DNA of 64,000 nt. Source: Maricaulis sp017643475. Lineage in GTDB: Bacteria; Pseudomonadota; Alphaproteobacteria; Caulobacterales; Maricaulaceae. Positions 1 through 7,311 of this stretch are shown one piece after another (the first letter of the stretch is position 1; each line of letters starts with the position of its first letter). The notes under the pieces are model-generated. The model had not been told where the DNA came from and did no database searches. It was given only the letters and a program-made list of their open reading frames with translations. The stretch covers positions 2,914,001-2,978,000 of the forward strand of contig NZ_CP138920.1 in NCBI RefSeq assembly GCF_047123815.1, read 5' to 3'. The translations under genes and the position numbers were made by a program.

Positions 1-28
1 GGTCCGAGAAGGCTGTGAGCTTTGGGGG

Positions 29-77
29 AATGGTGCCGCGAGAGAGAATTGAACTCTCGGCCTCACCCTTACCAAGG
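29..77. repeat. Left attachment site (displaced 3' half of tRNA-Thr)
   Basis: A 49-bp stretch is identical to 54734-54782, where it forms the 3' half of a complete tRNA-Thr gene, including the anticodon loop and the encoded CCA. Identity stops right after ACCAAGG. An integrase gene starts downstream of it, as expected for the end of a tRNA-integrated prophage. Bases 1-28 would be host sequence. Confidence 0.9.
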
Positions 78-138
78 AAACTGCGGCTTTCTCTTTCACC
101 CAAGTATAGCAAGCACGTTGCCGTTCATGTGCCTGAGA

Positions 139-158
139 TTGTGTAAGGATTGTGTCAG
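139..158 (+). promoter_or_regulatory. Probable integrase arm-type sites, left end
   Basis: TTGTGTAAG (139-147) is followed by TTGTGTCAG (150-158), start to start 11 bp. The same 9-mer pair with the same 11-bp spacing is inside the right end at 54612-54631. Matched direct repeats just inside both prophage ends are what arm-binding sites of a tyrosine integrase look like. The left pair touches the 3' end of the integrase gene. Confidence 0.5.
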
Positions 159-1114
159 AGCGTCCAGCCGTGGCGCTCTAGGCGCTCTGGCAGATCAGGT
201 GTTGCGGCGTGCACGTAGCGCTGCACCATCGCGAGGCTTTTCCACCCGCCGTAGGCTTGCAGTCTGGGCAGGTCGGGGTCAAGCGCGTAGCGCCACGTAG
301 CGCCCGTGTGGCGCAGGACATGGCAGGAAAAATGCGGCAGTCCGTTCTCACGACAAACCCGGGCGATGGACGTGTTGATCGCGTCGTAGGCATGGTAGCG
401 CTTCTGGTCGTCTGCGCAGATCGGCGGGCGCGATAGATCCATCAATAGCGGCCGGGCGCGCGACAGAGGCTCTATAGAGCGTGTGTACCCGCCTTTGGTG
501 CTCTCGCCCCACAGGGTGATCTTCCTGCCGTCCTGGGACACATCCCGCACATCCAGCTCAACGCCTTCGCTCGCTCGCATCATGGTGCCAAGATAGATGA
601 TGACGTTTCGTGCCACGTGCCATGGCGCGGCCTGGATGAATTCTTCGATCTCTTCGGGCGTGCGCCAGTCTGTTCGCCCCTCTGGCTGTTTGGGCCGTTT
701 CCATTTTCGATGCCGACACCAATCCTGGTCTGCCGCAAATCGAAGGACGGCGATCGCTGGCGTGTAGAACTGCCGATTGACGGTGGATGGTTTAGCGCTT
801 GGGTAGGCCTCTCGTGCGGCCCGATCCAAATCCGGTTGCCGGATTTCTGAGATCGGCCGGTCCATAAACGCCTGGACGACTTTGAGCATGTACTTGGCCT
901 CGCCATGCTCAAGGTAGGCTTCTGCGGCTTCCGCAAAGCCAACCGGCCGAGCTTCCCCTAGGACCTTCTGCGCATAGATCGCGCGCTCGTACTTTTCTCG
1001 GACGGTTTCGGCTTCGGCTCTGACAGTTGTGCCAGCAGCCTTGCGGACGGAGACCCCGTGGTGGGTGCCTTGAATGTGCCACCAATCTCCACGTTTGATG
1101 AGTTTGAGGGGCAT
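155..1114 (-). CDS. int: Tyrosine recombinase, prophage integrase
   Basis: This 319-residue site-specific recombinase should catalyse insertion and excision of the prophage at tRNA-Thr. The catalytic domain fills the C-terminal half: an Arg in MMRASEGVEL, the HxxR box in HVLRHTGATW and the nucleophilic Tyr in QRYVHAATPD are all visible. The N-terminal part (to about residue 130) resembles a core-binding domain. It is the last gene of the leftward early operon and sits next to the left attachment site, the normal position for a phage integrase. Its first 157 bases overlap the excisionase-like reading frame upstream, in another frame. It appears intact. Confidence 0.93.
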   Translation of the reverse strand: MPLKLIKRGDWWHIQGTHHGVSVRKAAGTTVRAEAETVREKYERAIYAQKVLGEARPVGFAEAAEAYLEHGEAKYMLKVVQAFMDRPISEIRQPDLDRAAREAYPSAKPSTVNRQFYTPAIAVLRFAADQDWCRHRKWKRPKQPEGRTDWRTPEEIEEFIQAAPWHVARNVIIYLGTMMRASEGVELDVRDVSQDGRKITLWGESTKGGYTRSIEPLSRARPLLMDLSRPPICADDQKRYHAYDAINTSIARVCRENGLPHFSCHVLRHTGATWRYALDPDLPRLQAYGGWKSLAMVQRYVHAATPDLPERLERHGWTL

Positions 1115-1275
1115 GGTGTCTGCAGGGCCTTGTACGCTTCAAGTTGGTCCATGGTGACACGCCGGCGCTTACCCACGTAGAAGCATAGGCCTCGCGCCTC
1201 GAGGTCTTTGGCCAAGACTCTAGCTGAAACAGCCATGAGCTTTGCCGCTTCTTGTATCGTCAGTGCGCGTTGCAT
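958..1275 (-). CDS. Excisionase-like helix-turn-helix protein
   Basis: The first 50 or so residues (ALTIQEAAKLMAVSARVL, then a basic stretch and VTMDQLEAYK) have the pattern of a MerR/excisionase-type winged helix that reads a short DNA site. The remaining half runs through the start of the integrase gene in another frame and is low-complexity (Ser, Pro, Lys), so it may be dispensable. The position just before the integrase supports a recombination-directionality or regulatory role. A fusion of this domain to the integrase by frameshifting is possible, but I see no slippery site. Confidence 0.6.
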   Translation of the reverse strand: MQRALTIQEAAKLMAVSARVLAKDLEARGLCFYVGKRRRVTMDQLEAYKALQTPCPSNSSNVEIGGTFKAPTTGSPSARLLAQLSEPKPKPSEKSTSARSMRRRS

Positions 1276-1332
1276 GGGGCGGATCGTCGGAATTTGAATT
1301 GTTAGTGGCCTTCTGGCGTCCAGGGCGCTTGG

Positions 1333-1725
1333 CTACGCCTCAGATCGAAGGGTGCGTACGAGCTCAATCAGGCTGCGACGAACCTTTTGATCTTTCACTT
1401 CGGCGAAGGCGCTTGCGAGTGCCAGTCCGTCGGGGCTCGCGATGAATTCGTAGACCTTGTCCGCGGTCTCTTCGTCCAGCGCGGTTACGCCCTGGTCGTC
1501 GAGACCCTCGAAAAAGTAGGCAACGGGAACCTTCAGAACGCGCCCGACGTGGAAGAGACGGCTTGCTCCAACACGGTTCGTACCGCGCTCATACTTTTGG
1601 ATCTGTTGGAAGGTCACGCCGAGCTTGTCGCCAAGGTCGCTTTGGCTGAGCTTCAGGTGCGCTCGGCGCAAACGAAGGCGTGCGCCAACGTGCTTATCGA
1701 TATCCGTCGGTGTACGGGTGCTCAT
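1333..1725 (-). CDS. Xre-family helix-turn-helix regulator
   Basis: The 130-residue protein has a Cro/CI-type HTH at about residues 12-68 (RLRLRRAHLKLSQSDLGDKL, then QQIQKYERGTNRV), followed by FFEGL and a C-terminal helical tail with VRRSLIELVRTLRSEA. This is the architecture of the small HTH regulators common in alphaproteobacterial chromosomes. Its start overlaps the stop of recT (ATGA), so it is translated with the recombination genes. It is a second regulator, distinct from the CI-like protein at 5.0 kb. Its target is not visible. Confidence 0.75.
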   Translation of the reverse strand: MSTRTPTDIDKHVGARLRLRRAHLKLSQSDLGDKLGVTFQQIQKYERGTNRVGASRLFHVGRVLKVPVAYFFEGLDDQGVTALDEETADKVYEFIASPDGLALASAFAEVKDQKVRRSLIELVRTLRSEA

Positions 1726-2690
1726 GTGGCCGCTCCATGTTCTGTGGTCTCGTTCTCAATAGCGTCTATCTCCCCATTTGCGAAATCTGCGGTTGCAACC
1801 TCGTTAGCGAGAAGTGTTCGCGCTCGTGTTTCATGCGCTGCTCGGACGGTGTCTTGTTCCGCGGCTGTGGCCTGAGCCCAATCCTCTGAGTGTTGCAGGT
1901 CGTTGAAGGCCTCGCCGAGTTCGCCGAGGTCGGCGATCTCGCTCAATTGCTCGGTGAACATCGTCAGCGTTGAGCTACAGGGGGCGTGCGAGCTCTGATC
2001 GGGGGCTAGAGTGTCAGTGGTCGGTTCAGCCTTGAGGAAGCGCCTGTGCATCCCCTCTGAGCTGTTTGAGCGATGATTGATAACGCTTCCCTGGTCTGCC
2101 ATCTCGTCCTTGCTGACGACGCCGAGCATGACACCGGGTGTGAACCGGCGCCCCCAGGCACGTGCAGCGAAGTAGGCCAATTGCTGGTCGGGGTCATTCT
2201 TCCAAAGGGGGCTGTTCTTCGGTGTGATCTTGCCCAGCGTTGGTGTCTCGTACGTGCGGCTCACCACCTTGCCGTCATGGCTTTTGAACTTTCCTATGCA
2301 GGCGCAAGACCGTGTTTCGCCGCTGCCGGAGTATTGGAAGTCGAGCGGCTCGACGAGTGGCGCATTGAGATCAATGGCTGCTTTGATGACCTTTGCCTCG
2401 TAGGCGACCTTGTCGTTCACCACATAGGCGTTCTGACAAACGCCGAAAGGGTCCATTCGCCAGCGCAGCGCCTGCATGGCGACAGCGAGGCACAGCCCCG
2501 GCTGGTTCCGGAACGGCTTTGGTACGCCCTGTTGGGCCTGGCACATAAGTTTTGCGAACTCGACGACCTGAGGCAGGCTGTCCACGTTGATTGCCCCTTC
2601 GACGCCAAAGCTGGTGCGTTCTGCGATCGCAGAGACACGGTCGCCTTGGTCCAGAGTAAGGGGATCAGTAACCGCGAGCTGATGGTTCAT
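1722..2690 (-). CDS. recT: RecT-family single-strand annealing protein
   Basis: This protein should anneal complementary single strands during phage recombination. The start is taken at 2690 because that ATG overlaps the stop of the exonuclease gene; the open frame extends 53 codons further without coupling. Recognisable parts are FAKLMCQAQQGVPKPFRNQP, ALRWRMDPFGVCQNAYVVND and the PLWKNDPDQQLAYFAARAW segment, which follow the RecT/Redbeta pattern. The C-terminal third is acidic and probably disordered. It works with the RecE-like exonuclease directly upstream. Confidence 0.88.
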   Translation of the reverse strand: MNHQLAVTDPLTLDQGDRVSAIAERTSFGVEGAINVDSLPQVVEFAKLMCQAQQGVPKPFRNQPGLCLAVAMQALRWRMDPFGVCQNAYVVNDKVAYEAKVIKAAIDLNAPLVEPLDFQYSGSGETRSCACIGKFKSHDGKVVSRTYETPTLGKITPKNSPLWKNDPDQQLAYFAARAWGRRFTPGVMLGVVSKDEMADQGSVINHRSNSSEGMHRRFLKAEPTTDTLAPDQSSHAPCSSTLTMFTEQLSEIADLGELGEAFNDLQHSEDWAQATAAEQDTVRAAHETRARTLLANEVATADFANGEIDAIENETTEHGAAT

Positions 2691-3721
2691 GCGGCTTGCT
2701 CCATGTTCTTGAGGTTTTCGCACCATGCAGGTGCCGGTGGTAGCAGGCCTGCGTCCTCTTCGGCCTGCAGGCGTTGGTGAAGCCAGTCGGGCGTCTCGAT
2801 GCACCCGCTGGGTACGTCGTAGGCCGGCCAGTCGTTGTTCTGGACGCATTCAGCGAAGGTCCTAATGGCGCGTCGGTTGAGTTGAGCGGCCCGCCAGATC
2901 AAATCTTGGCTGAGCTCGATGGGTACGACGGCGTAGGGTGGCGCCTTCTCCTGCATCACCAGGACAAAGCACCGAATTTCCTGGCGACGTGTGTGCCATA
3001 GGCCCTCAGCGCAGAGTGCGAGCTGTTGTGCGTAGCCCCGTTCGATGATGTCTCGCTGACGGGCACGGTGTCGCGCATCGGTGGTCGTTTTGTAATCGGC
3101 CAAGGTGTCATCGGCGTGCAGGCCGTCGACCGAGATAGCTGGGATCACATCAGGGCGCGCCTTAAGCCAGACACCGGTCTCTTCGTCCTGCCAGATAATC
3201 GATTTCTCGACTTCTCCCTGGAAAACACCGCCCTGTACGATCGGGTGTGCTTCCAGAGCTGATTTCATGCCTTTGATGGTGTCCATCTGATCAGGCATGA
3301 CGAGGGTGCGCCGTGTCGCCTGTTGGTCGGTTTTCCACTTGCGTTTCGCGGTGACGGTCCAATCGCCAATCACGACACCGTCCGCTTCGCCATCGGCCTC
3401 GTTCTTGTTCCAGTTGGTGAACGGCACAAGCGTGAACGAGCGTGCGAATGGCTCATCACCGAGCAGCAGGGAGTGTGCGGCGCGACCGAAAGCCAGTGCC
3501 TTGGTGTCTATCGCCGCACGGTCCGGATTGAGATAGCTCTCAACGAAATAGTGGGCCGGTGAGAATGCCTCGATCTTGCGCAGGCCAGATGAGGAGATCG
3601 ACGGGCCGACACAGCAGTCACCGTGATAGAACTCCATCGGCAGATCGTAGACGCCCGGGCGATCAATTTTCGCAATGTTGAGTTCGTCAGGGCACACTTT
3701 ACCCGTCGTGTCGTTAGGCAT
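2687..3721 (-). CDS. RecE-like PD-(D/E)xK exonuclease (DUF3799 type)
   Basis: The 344-residue protein resembles the nuclease domain of exonuclease VIII, which resects DNA ends to give 3' tails for RecT. An N-terminal FYHGDCCVGPSISSSGLRK segment and AFGRAAHSLLLG are typical of this group. The nuclease core shows KARPDVIP and, about 20 residues on, LADYKTT, giving the D...DxK catalytic pattern; GYAQQLALCAEG follows as the usual Q-containing helix. Stop and start overlap the RecT gene, so the two are co-translated. Confidence 0.85.
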   Translation of the reverse strand: MPNDTTGKVCPDELNIAKIDRPGVYDLPMEFYHGDCCVGPSISSSGLRKIEAFSPAHYFVESYLNPDRAAIDTKALAFGRAAHSLLLGDEPFARSFTLVPFTNWNKNEADGEADGVVIGDWTVTAKRKWKTDQQATRRTLVMPDQMDTIKGMKSALEAHPIVQGGVFQGEVEKSIIWQDEETGVWLKARPDVIPAISVDGLHADDTLADYKTTTDARHRARQRDIIERGYAQQLALCAEGLWHTRRQEIRCFVLVMQEKAPPYAVVPIELSQDLIWRAAQLNRRAIRTFAECVQNNDWPAYDVPSGCIETPDWLHQRLQAEEDAGLLPPAPAWCENLKNMEQAA

Positions 3722-3732
3722 TGTTCAACGTC

Positions 3733-3843
3733 CTATCGGAGAAAGAGACCGGCCAGGCAGGCGAGAAGGGCGGGCGCGCTCAACACGACAATCCAGCCGG
3801 TCAGAGTGAGGGGCACTCGTCTATGCGGTCGCACAGAGTTCAT
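3733..3843 (-). CDS. 36-residue predicted membrane peptide
   Basis: A small frame begins with an ATG that overlaps the TGA of the upstream gene (ATGA) and ends 11 bases before the exonuclease start. The product has a basic N-terminus (MNSVRPHRRVP) and one hydrophobic helix (GWIVVLSAPALLACLAGLFL), so it is a likely single-pass inner-membrane peptide. It fills the only gap in a chain of coupled genes, which argues that it is translated. The function is unknown. Confidence 0.6.
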   Translation of the reverse strand: MNSVRPHRRVPLTLTGWIVVLSAPALLACLAGLFLR

Positions 3844-4265
3844 GCCGCCTCCGGCGGCTCTGGGCTTTGGGGAGGAGTTCCAGAGCCCGCCGAACCATTG
3901 ATAAGGGTGAAGGGACGACCCCGCTGGCCATCCTGATCGGGGGAGGGTTGATCAGGAGTGCTCGGATGGTTGCCCGCGCCAGCGGGGTCGCTTTTCACTG
4001 AGGAGACGGGACAGGGTTTCCCCTCAGTGAGGTCGGGTCGCAGATCGTCGACAGTCGAGAGCACCTGAAGGGCGCGCTCTGATGCGTCGATACCTGCTTG
4101 AATGTGTCGCTTGGCCGCTTCCAGGGAAGCTGAATCCTTGGGCACGGAAATGTTGTAGATCGTGCTCTCAGCCTTCCCCACGTACCGCATCGCCTTTCGT
4201 GCGGACTGGTCAGCATTGCCGAGCTCTTCGTCGACCTGGTTCAGGAGGTTGAAGATCGCGTTCAT
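3840..4265 (-). CDS. Hypothetical early protein with disordered tail
   Basis: The 141-residue protein has a helical first half (MNAIFNLLNQVDEELGNADQ, then repeated Ala/Glu helices up to VLSTVDDLRPD) and a Pro/Ser/Gly-rich second half that is probably disordered. It overlaps its neighbours by ATGA junctions on both sides. The DNA of the tail holds three large inverted repeats (3916-4030). No known domain was recognised. Confidence 0.7.
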   Translation of the reverse strand: MNAIFNLLNQVDEELGNADQSARKAMRYVGKAESTIYNISVPKDSASLEAAKRHIQAGIDASERALQVLSTVDDLRPDLTEGKPCPVSSVKSDPAGAGNHPSTPDQPSPDQDGQRGRPFTLINGSAGSGTPPQSPEPPEAA

Positions 4266-4456
4266 GCTGCCACCTGTTGGGTTTGAGCAGCAATCGCAGC
4301 CTCGATCATGTCGGGGTAGAAGGAGGCGCTAGGCATAGGCTTGCGGCGATGAAAATCCGCAACGCGTTGGGCCTTCTCCACGCCTTCCGTGACAACAAGG
4401 CGTTCGGCTGCATCCCTGAACCATTGGTTCTCGGTGTTCGTGATCGCATCCATCAA
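4262..4456 (-). CDS. Small hypothetical early protein (64 aa)
   Basis: The short protein (MMDAITNTENQWFRDAAERL at its N-terminus, then HRRKPMPSASFYPDMIEAAI) is mostly helical, with no membrane segment or zinc motif. Its start overlaps the stop of the gene before it and its stop overlaps the next start, so it belongs to the same coupled operon. I do not recognise the family. Confidence 0.65.
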   Translation of the reverse strand: MMDAITNTENQWFRDAAERLVVTEGVEKAQRVADFHRRKPMPSASFYPDMIEAAIAAQTQQVAA

Positions 4457-4776
4457 GCGGCCTCCTTCTGTTCGGAAATGACCGCATTCGGGCGACGGGC
4501 AGCCTCAGCCAGAGCCAGACGCTCGAAGCCCTTCGCGGTCAGTTTGTACTGGTAATAGAAACGGTTCGGGGAGAGGCGCTTCTCAACGAGGCCCTGTTGC
4601 TCGTAAACGCGAGCAGAGCTGTCGCTGAGGTCGTTCGGGTGATCACCGTAGCTCCAACCACCGTCAACCAGTTCCAGCTCCGGGCGAAACTCGCCAGCCA
4701 GAACGCGAAACCAGTTGTAGGCCGCCAGCGGAAGGCGGTCGGCTTCGGTGTAACGATGTTGGTTGTTGGTGTGCAT
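4453..4776 (-). CDS. Winged-helix-like protein, first gene of the leftward operon
   Basis: The 107-residue product contains DLSDSSARVYEQQGLVEKRL, then YYQYKLTAKGFERLALAEAA, which reads like the recognition helix and wing of a winged-helix domain (a ...GLV... turn followed by LTxKG). It is the first gene after three 15-bp operators at 4804-4852, so it is controlled by the prophage repressor. DNA binding is an inference; it may be an early regulator. Confidence 0.6.
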   Translation of the reverse strand: MHTNNQHRYTEADRLPLAAYNWFRVLAGEFRPELELVDGGWSYGDHPNDLSDSSARVYEQQGLVEKRLSPNRFYYQYKLTAKGFERLALAEAARRPNAVISEQKEAA

Positions 4777-4803
4777 TTCCTGCTCCCCGGTTGTGAGAGC
4801 AAG

Positions 4804-4852
4804 TTACATGCGGTGTAATTACATGGCAAGTAAAAAATTACGTCCCATGTAA
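4804..4852. promoter_or_regulatory. Three 15-bp operators for the leftward early operon
   Basis: Three dyads follow one another: TTACATGCGGTGTAA (4804-4818), TTACATGGCAAGTAA (4819-4833) and TTACGTCCCATGTAA (4838-4852). All fit TTAC-N7-GTAA. They lie between the CI-like gene and the first gene of the leftward operon, about 30 bases upstream of its start. The same motif recurs at the CI/Cro divergent promoter, so this is most likely the repressor operator array. Confidence 0.75.
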
Positions 4853-4952
4853 AAATTCTCGATGGGTTCGCCCGAATGCCGCGCACAGCAAGGGGAATCG
4901 GCGTGTGATTTTTTCACACCCGGCGAGCAGTCTTTGTGTGACTTGGTGTGTC

Positions 4953-5267
4953 CTAGGCCTTCTTCTTGTCCGTGAAGGTTTCAAGAATCTGGCGGGCCTG
5001 GTCGCGCTTCTCAGCGCTGATGCGGGACCAGATGTTGAAGACCTCTGCAGCAGGCGCTTCGGGCTCTACAGAAAGAAGATCCGCCGGTGTGCACTCCAGC
5101 GCCTCGGCGATCTGCTCAAGCTGACGCTGGTTGTAAGGCTGTTTGCCATTCTCAATGCGAGAGAGGCTGGCGGTTGTGATGCCAATAGCATCTGCCAGCC
5201 ATTCTTGGCTGCGCTCGCGATGCTTGCGCCACTCGCGAATGAAGGTTTTTCCGAGCTCTTTATCCAT
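4953..5267 (-). CDS. CI-like prophage repressor (short form)
   Basis: The protein is an HTH_3 repressor: FIREWRKHRERSQEWLADAI, then TTASLSRIENGKQPYNQ and LAECTPADLL-like spacing (residues about 8-65), followed by a short helical tail with IWSRISAEKRDQARQIL. It has no LexA/S24 peptidase domain, so RecA-stimulated autocleavage is unlikely and induction must work otherwise. I prefer the start at 5267 (MDKELGK), 16 bases after a GAGGAG; an in-frame ATG at 5333 has no ribosome site and abuts the operators. It faces the Cro-like gene across TTAC-N7-GTAA sites. Confidence 0.8.
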   Translation of the reverse strand: MDKELGKTFIREWRKHRERSQEWLADAIGITTASLSRIENGKQPYNQRQLEQIAEALECTPADLLSVEPEAPAAEVFNIWSRISAEKRDQARQILETFTDKKKA

Positions 5268-5337
5268 GGCGCCAATGATCGCGCTCCTCTCGGGCGGCTT
5301 CCATATCGCCTGATGTAATTTTGTGCTTGCCATGAAA

Positions 5338-5368
5338 TTACATCACACGTAACTTACATCCCATGAAA
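5338..5368. promoter_or_regulatory. Operators of the divergent CI/Cro-like promoter
   Basis: TTACATCACACGTAA (5338-5352) is an exact TTAC-N7-GTAA dyad, and TTACATCCCATGAAA (5354-5368) is an imperfect copy that overlaps the ATG of the Cro-like gene. A half site (GATGTAA, 5312-5318) lies further left. A related half site, TTACATCAGCACGAG, is at 6113-6127, just before the rightward operon. Confidence 0.7.
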
Positions 5369-5581
5369 CATTTAGAGACATTCCAGGCTTGGCTCGACGC
5401 AGCTGAGCTGTCTGACAAGGAAGCCGCGCGAGTCCTGGAGACAAGTGCCGTGACTGTGTGGCGCATCCGTACTGGTCGCCAGTGGCCGTCCCGGGAGTTG
5501 GCGCAGAAGATAGTGACCGCTTCAGATGGTGCAGTTTCTCTCGGTGGGATCGCATTCGGCCCCTCGAAAGACGCGGCCTGA
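5363..5581 (+). CDS. Cro-like HTH protein
   Basis: The 72-residue protein is almost only an HTH: FQAWLDAAELSDKEAARVLE, then AVTVWRIRTGRQWPSRELAQ, close in pattern to YdaS/Cro-type antirepressors. It is divergent from the CI-like gene and its start codon lies inside an operator copy, so occupied operators would block its expression. The ATG has no ribosome site in front of it, which suggests leaderless or weak initiation. Confidence 0.75.
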   Translation: MKHLETFQAWLDAAELSDKEAARVLETSAVTVWRIRTGRQWPSRELAQKIVTASDGAVSLGGIAFGPSKDAA

Positions 5582-5589
5582 TGCAGGCC

Positions 5590-5790
5590 TCATCCAAATC
5601 TCTTGAATGCGGTGACGTTGTCCGGGCTGGATCCCAGCACCTGGAACAATTCATGCGCGAGCGCGAGGCCGGCGTGCTTCGTGAGGTAGAGCTGGATGAA
5701 CTTCTCTCCGCACTGAAGCTCAACCCATGCGCCATTATCCTTGGCAGCCGTAACCGGCGCTCTGTCCACGAAGAGAGCGTAACCATCCAT
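5590..5790 (-). CDS. Hypothetical protein (66 aa), leftward
   Basis: The short frame starts after an AGGGG site and encodes a protein-like sequence (MDGYALFVDRAPVTAAKDNG, then AWVELQCGEKFIQLYL). The opposite-strand frame over the same bases is Arg/Ser-rich and looks like a shadow. It would be transcribed towards the Cro-like gene, possibly as an antisense element. The function is unknown. Confidence 0.5.
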   Translation of the reverse strand: MDGYALFVDRAPVTAAKDNGAWVELQCGEKFIQLYLTKHAGLALAHELFQVLGSSPDNVTAFKRFG

Positions 5791-5889
5791 GCTGAACCCC
5801 TGTGTTTGTTGTTCAGCAATCTGTACGCGAGTGGGGCGTCAAAAAGAGTCCGATCGCGTTTACGATTGGCAGCACTCGTACGCACCGCG

Positions 5890-6051
5890 TCACGCCGATT
5901 TCTTCCGGCTCATGTTCGCCGCTCGGGCGTCATAGAGGTCCGCGGCCGCGTTGAGCGCCTCCCGGTATTTGGGCTCCACGATCCGGCACTGCGCCAATTC
6001 TCTCAACGCCGCAGACCTGTCTTCCAGTTTTTCCACCAGCTCACCGAACAT
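5890..6051 (-). CDS. Hypothetical small helical protein (53 aa)
   Basis: From the ATG at 6051, which has GGAG 8 bases before it, the frame encodes a helical, charged protein (MFGELVEKLEDRSAALRELA). An upstream in-frame ATG at 6087 has no ribosome site. It probably shares a transcript with the 66-residue frame to its left. The function is unknown. Confidence 0.45.
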   Translation of the reverse strand: MFGELVEKLEDRSAALRELAQCRIVEPKYREALNAAADLYDARAANMSRKKSA

Positions 6052-6136
6052 CGTTCGTTCTCCACTTGCTACGCCTGCGGGGAACATCGGTCGGGTGCTG
6101 GTCTGTCGTCCATTACATCAGCACGAGTGAAATTTA

Positions 6137-6640
6137 ATGACCGCCTACAAGCCGCGTAAGCCGGGAACCTTTGACGAGGCAACGACGACCATCCGCAACC
6201 TGTTCGGCGCCGGTCCTATGGGGCTGCACGTTGGTGTGTCGGATGCGACGATCAACGCGGCCTGTGATGCTGACGTGTCCAACTATACGCCCCTCCGGGT
6301 CGACCGAGCTCTGGACCTGGATGTTTGGTACGTGAGGGCGACGGGCAGGGCGGCTCCGATCCATGCAGCCTATGGACAGATGTTGGCCGACCGTACCCAG
6401 CAGGCGCCCATGGCAGGGCTGCCCCATGAGAACATGGCCAATCTCTCCAAGGAGAGTTCCGAGGTCATCGAGGCCATTGCCAAATTCGTCGCGACCGAGG
6501 GCTGCTCATCCGCTTCGGAAGAGGTCGTGCGCCAGTGCGACGACGTGATCCGTCTCATGCAAGCCATCAGGACCAAGCACGCCCGCAATGCCGGGCTGCT
6601 GCCGGCCGACACGCAGCAGGCCGACGACAACGCTGCGTAA
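6137..6640 (+). CDS. Putative phage regulatory protein, first gene of the rightward operon
   Basis: The 167-residue protein starts 10 bases after an operator-like half site. Residues 10-75 (TFDEATTTIRNLFGAGPMGL, then VSDATINAACDADVSNY) could form a DNA-binding helix-turn-helix of the kind used by phage CII-type activators, and the C-terminal half is helical and acidic. Being first in the replication operon and under repressor control fits an early regulator. The assignment is tentative; I saw no exact family signature. Confidence 0.6.
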   Translation: MTAYKPRKPGTFDEATTTIRNLFGAGPMGLHVGVSDATINAACDADVSNYTPLRVDRALDLDVWYVRATGRAAPIHAAYGQMLADRTQQAPMAGLPHENMANLSKESSEVIEAIAKFVATEGCSSASEEVVRQCDDVIRLMQAIRTKHARNAGLLPADTQQADDNAA

Positions 6641-6663
6641 TCTCCAACCGAAGGAAGTCTGGA

Positions 6664-7311
6664 ATGACTGAAGAAGTGAAGGACGTCGAGACGCTACCGA
6701 ACCTCTCCGATGATGTGATCATCGCCTGTCACCGTCGCATGTCCGAGATCGAGGCCGAGGAAGAGAAGGCCAAGGGGGCCCTCAAGGCTATCCGTGATCG
6801 CAAGAAGAACACGCGCAACGAGTTCAAGGGTTATGGCATCACGTTGGGTGTCTTCGACCAGGCCCGAAAGGATCTCCTCAAAGACGAGGACGAGGTGCGC
6901 GCTGAGCTCGCGGAGCGTGGTCGCTATCTGACCGCCATGAAATCCCCTCTGGGTCATCAGTTCGATCTGTTCGCGGATACGGACAAGACACCGCAGGATG
7001 ATCGCTGGTTCAGCCAGGGTTTCAATGCGTATCTGCGCGGCGAGGCCATTGAAGACAATCCGCACAAGCCTGGTGATGAAGGGCGTGCTCATTGGGAACG
7101 CGGCTTCCAGGCCTGTCACAATCAGAATGTGATGGGGCTCCAGGCTCTGGCTGGCCCGAGCGATGAAGACGCGGGCGAAGAAGATGCCGAGCCGACGAGC
7201 GAGCTGGAAGAGGCCATGGAGGAGGCGGACGCCGCTGCCGAGGCCGCAGAAGGCGCTCCTGTCGACGAAGATGCTGCCAATGACGCAGCAGAAGAACCGG
7301 CAGCTGCCTGA
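6664..7311 (+). CDS. Coiled-coil protein with an Rmf/CrpP-like segment
   Basis: The start at 6664 is preceded by GGAAG. Residues 1-100 are a charged helical region (IEAEEEKAKGALKAIRDRKK), probably a coiled coil. Around residues 118-155 is WFSQGFNAYLRGEAIEDNP, followed by RAHWERGFQACHNQN; this G-x-A-x-x-G-NP-W-x-x-G pattern matches the ribosome modulation factor / CrpP type of small domain. The C-terminus is a long Glu/Asp/Ala tail. The stop overlaps the rusA start. A role in DNA metabolism is inferred only from the neighbours. Confidence 0.7.
   Translation: MTEEVKDVETLPNLSDDVIIACHRRMSEIEAEEEKAKGALKAIRDRKKNTRNEFKGYGITLGVFDQARKDLLKDEDEVRAELAERGRYLTAMKSPLGHQFDLFADTDKTPQDDRWFSQGFNAYLRGEAIEDNPHKPGDEGRAHWERGFQACHNQNVMGLQALAGPSDEDAGEEDAEPTSELEEAMEEADAAAEAAEGAPVDEDAANDAAEEPAAA

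Noticed and set aside
2073..2780. 235-codon rightward frame
   Set aside because: It lies fully antisense to recT, which has clear family motifs and coupled starts.
5458..6159. 233-codon rightward frame across the immunity region
   Set aside because: Low-complexity Arg/Ser-rich product overlapping the cro-like gene; the small leftward frames look more protein-like.
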